Positions 62,872 to 64,000 of a stretch of 64,000 nucleotides of DNA are shown in pieces. The notes below the pieces were generated by a model. It was given only the letters and a program-made list of their open reading frames with translations. It did not search any database and was not told the origin of the DNA. This stretch comes from Psychrobacillus sp. FSL K6-2836 (lineage in GTDB: Bacteria > Bacillota > Bacilli > Bacillales_A > Planococcaceae): NCBI RefSeq assembly GCF_038003085.1, contig NZ_JBBOOM010000001.1:1364001-1428000 (forward strand), read 5' to 3'. Both the position numbers and the translations under genes were made by a program. Within the stretch, counting starts at the first letter, position 1. The number at the start of each line of letters is the position of its first letter.

Positions 62872-62890
62872 AGAATCATCCTCCAAAAGA

Positions 62891-63169
62891 TTATTTGCCA
62901 TCTTTAATATCAATCATATGCTGGTATGTATCCCATTTTAATGCGTCCTTTGGTTCACCATCACCTAATACGCCATAACCAACCATTAGACCTGCCATAG
63001 CTGCTCCAGCAAAGAATAGAATAACGAGTAGTATACGCAACCAAATAGGAAACATGCGGATCTGAACCCATTTGGTTGCTCCAGTCGTTGCTGCTTGTTC
63101 ATTGGCTTTTTCTTGTTCTTTTTCTAATCTTCGCTGTTGTCTACCAGAAATTTTACTTTCTTCTGTCAT
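62891..63169 (-). CDS. EpuA-like small membrane protein
   Basis: 92 residues from ATG 63169 ([14 protein letters not shown]), 8 bases after AAGGAG; the in-frame GTG at 63175 is too close. A charged N-terminal tail (about 1-35) precedes one membrane span (about 45-70: [25 protein letters not shown]) and a short outside end ([18 protein letters not shown]). This is the EpuA/PF11772 type often labelled RNA polymerase subunit beta in databases, although it does not look like one. Between flhP and fabZ. Confidence 0.82.
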   Translation of the reverse strand: MTEESKISGRQQRRLEKEQEKANEQAATTGATKWVQIRMFPIWLRILLVILFFAGAAMAGLMVGYGVLGDGEPKDALKWDTYQHMIDIKDGK

Positions 63170-63193
63170 AAACACAACTCCTTACACGAATAA

Positions 63194-64000
63194 TTATCTA
63201 ATGCCATTAATAAGTCCCAGCATTTGGTCCGCAATTGTAATGGAACGGGCATTGAACTGATAAGAACGTTGCGCTGTCATGAGATCCGTTATCTCTTTAG
63301 ATGTATCCACATTAGACAACTCTAACATACCATTCGCCATAGCTATTTCCTCGCGGTCTGCACCTTGTAGATCTGTCATAATATCTTCTGCATTTAAACC
63401 TAATTCTTGTAGGTTTTCCGGCATCGCAATATATGTTGCAGATAAATGCTCCATCGCATTCGGCTTTTGTAACACAGAAACTGCTAATTCACGTTGCTGA
63501 GTAGTACCGTCTGGATATGTTGCTGTTAGAGTTCCTGTTTCATTTACAGTGAAACCCGTAGCACCATCTGGAATAGTAATCGCTTGTCCACCTGCATTAG
63601 CTACTGGATAACCATCACCGTTCACAAGCATAAGCTCTCCATTTTCCATTGGCGAAACATAAAAGGCACCTTGACGCGTATAGGCTGTCTGTTGCCCGTC
63701 TACCCCATCCGGCATAAGCACATTAAAATATTGCTTCGGCTCTTGGAAAGCGAAATCTAAATCGCGGTCTGTAGATTGGAGACTACCTTGCTTCCAGTTC
63801 ATTTGCGTCTGCGCAAGAGCTGCACCAACACCATAGCGGATTCCTGTAGGTGAATCTCGTTCTACTCTATCTAATTTATCATTATTGTATTGTTGATATA
63901 ATAATTCTTGGAATTTTGCATCCTTCGCTTTATAGCCATGAGTACCTGTATTAGAAAGGTTATTCCCAATAATGTCTATTTGGCTTTGTAGTTGCGACAT
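63194..64000 (-). CDS. flhP: Flagellar hook-basal body protein FlhP (N-terminus off window)
   Basis: At least 268 residues; the frame is open to the right edge and the usual first residues (a start like MLRTMYTASTGM) lie outside, so the Met at the edge is internal. FlgG/FlhP rod family: QSQIDIIGNNLSNTGTHGYK (start), the central YTRQGAFYVSPMENG and NGDGYPV strands, and the C-terminal ELSNVDTSKEITDLMTAQRS and NARSITIADQML. In B. subtilis flhO-flhP lie near mbl and ywp genes, as suggested here by fabZ and ywpF. It forms part of the distal rod. Confidence 0.92.
   Translation of the reverse strand: MSQLQSQIDIIGNNLSNTGTHGYKAKDAKFQELLYQQYNNDKLDRVERDSPTGIRYGVGAALAQTQMNWKQGSLQSTDRDLDFAFQEPKQYFNVLMPDGVDGQQTAYTRQGAFYVSPMENGELMLVNGDGYPVANAGGQAITIPDGATGFTVNETGTLTATYPDGTTQQRELAVSVLQKPNAMEHLSATYIAMPENLQELGLNAEDIMTDLQGADREEIAMANGMLELSNVDTSKEITDLMTAQRSYQFNARSITIADQMLGLINGIR

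Overview
The window is a 64 kb piece of a low-GC Gram-positive chromosome. The gene content (SLH-domain surface proteins, secA2-slaP, sigI-rsgI, ywqB-ywqA, ssbB, ywpF, fabZ, flhP, IDEAL-domain protein) points to Bacillales. The S-layer style and AT-rich codon use suggest the Planococcaceae/Caryophanaceae side (Psychrobacillus or Sporosarcina-like); that placement is inference.

Region 1 (1-28.5 kb) is a cell-surface locus. It holds an extracellular nuclease (cut by the left edge), an SLH-anchored 5'-nucleotidase/beta-propeller fusion, and three long S-layer-type paralogues sharing near-identical N-terminal SLH modules and near-identical terminators. It also holds a relic fragment of such a gene, a nonsense-inactivated IS transposase, the export pair secA2-slaP, and the wecC-tagA pair. 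SecA2/SlaP would export the SLH proteins, while WecC (UDP-ManNAcA) and TagA (ManNAc transfer) would supply the secondary wall polymer the SLH domains bind.

Region 2 (28.5-37.6 kb) carries two paralogous NERD-domain proteins (nuclease-like fold, zinc ribbon, C-terminal HTH-like domain). Each is flanked on BOTH sides by its own family of 21-bp-phased intergenic repeats: core TATGTGGTGGTT around the first, CTCTCGTATAG around the second. Between them lie a fourth SLH protein and an amino-acid ABC transporter with a divergent XRE-cupin regulator. More arrays of these families, and of a third family (core TTACTTGCG), lie between other genes out to 61 kb. This repeat/NERD association is the most unusual thing in the window.

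Region 3 (37.6-52.2 kb), nearly all on the minus strand, has argCJBD with a promoter/ARG-box candidate, sigI-rsgI, a secreted acidic/basic protein, two tandem paralogues of unknown function, a DMT exporter, yhdT-panF, and an S41 protease/Yip1-like/membrane-fusion protein operon.

Region 4 (52.2-64 kb) has a divergent short flagellin behind a SigD-like promoter and a strongly structured leader RNA, a 33-residue membrane peptide, an IDEAL-domain protein, an XRE protein, the ywqB-ywqA (SWIM protein/SNF2 helicase) pair, ssbB, ywpF, a lipoprotein, fabZ, a small EpuA-like membrane protein and the C-terminal part of flhP at the right edge.
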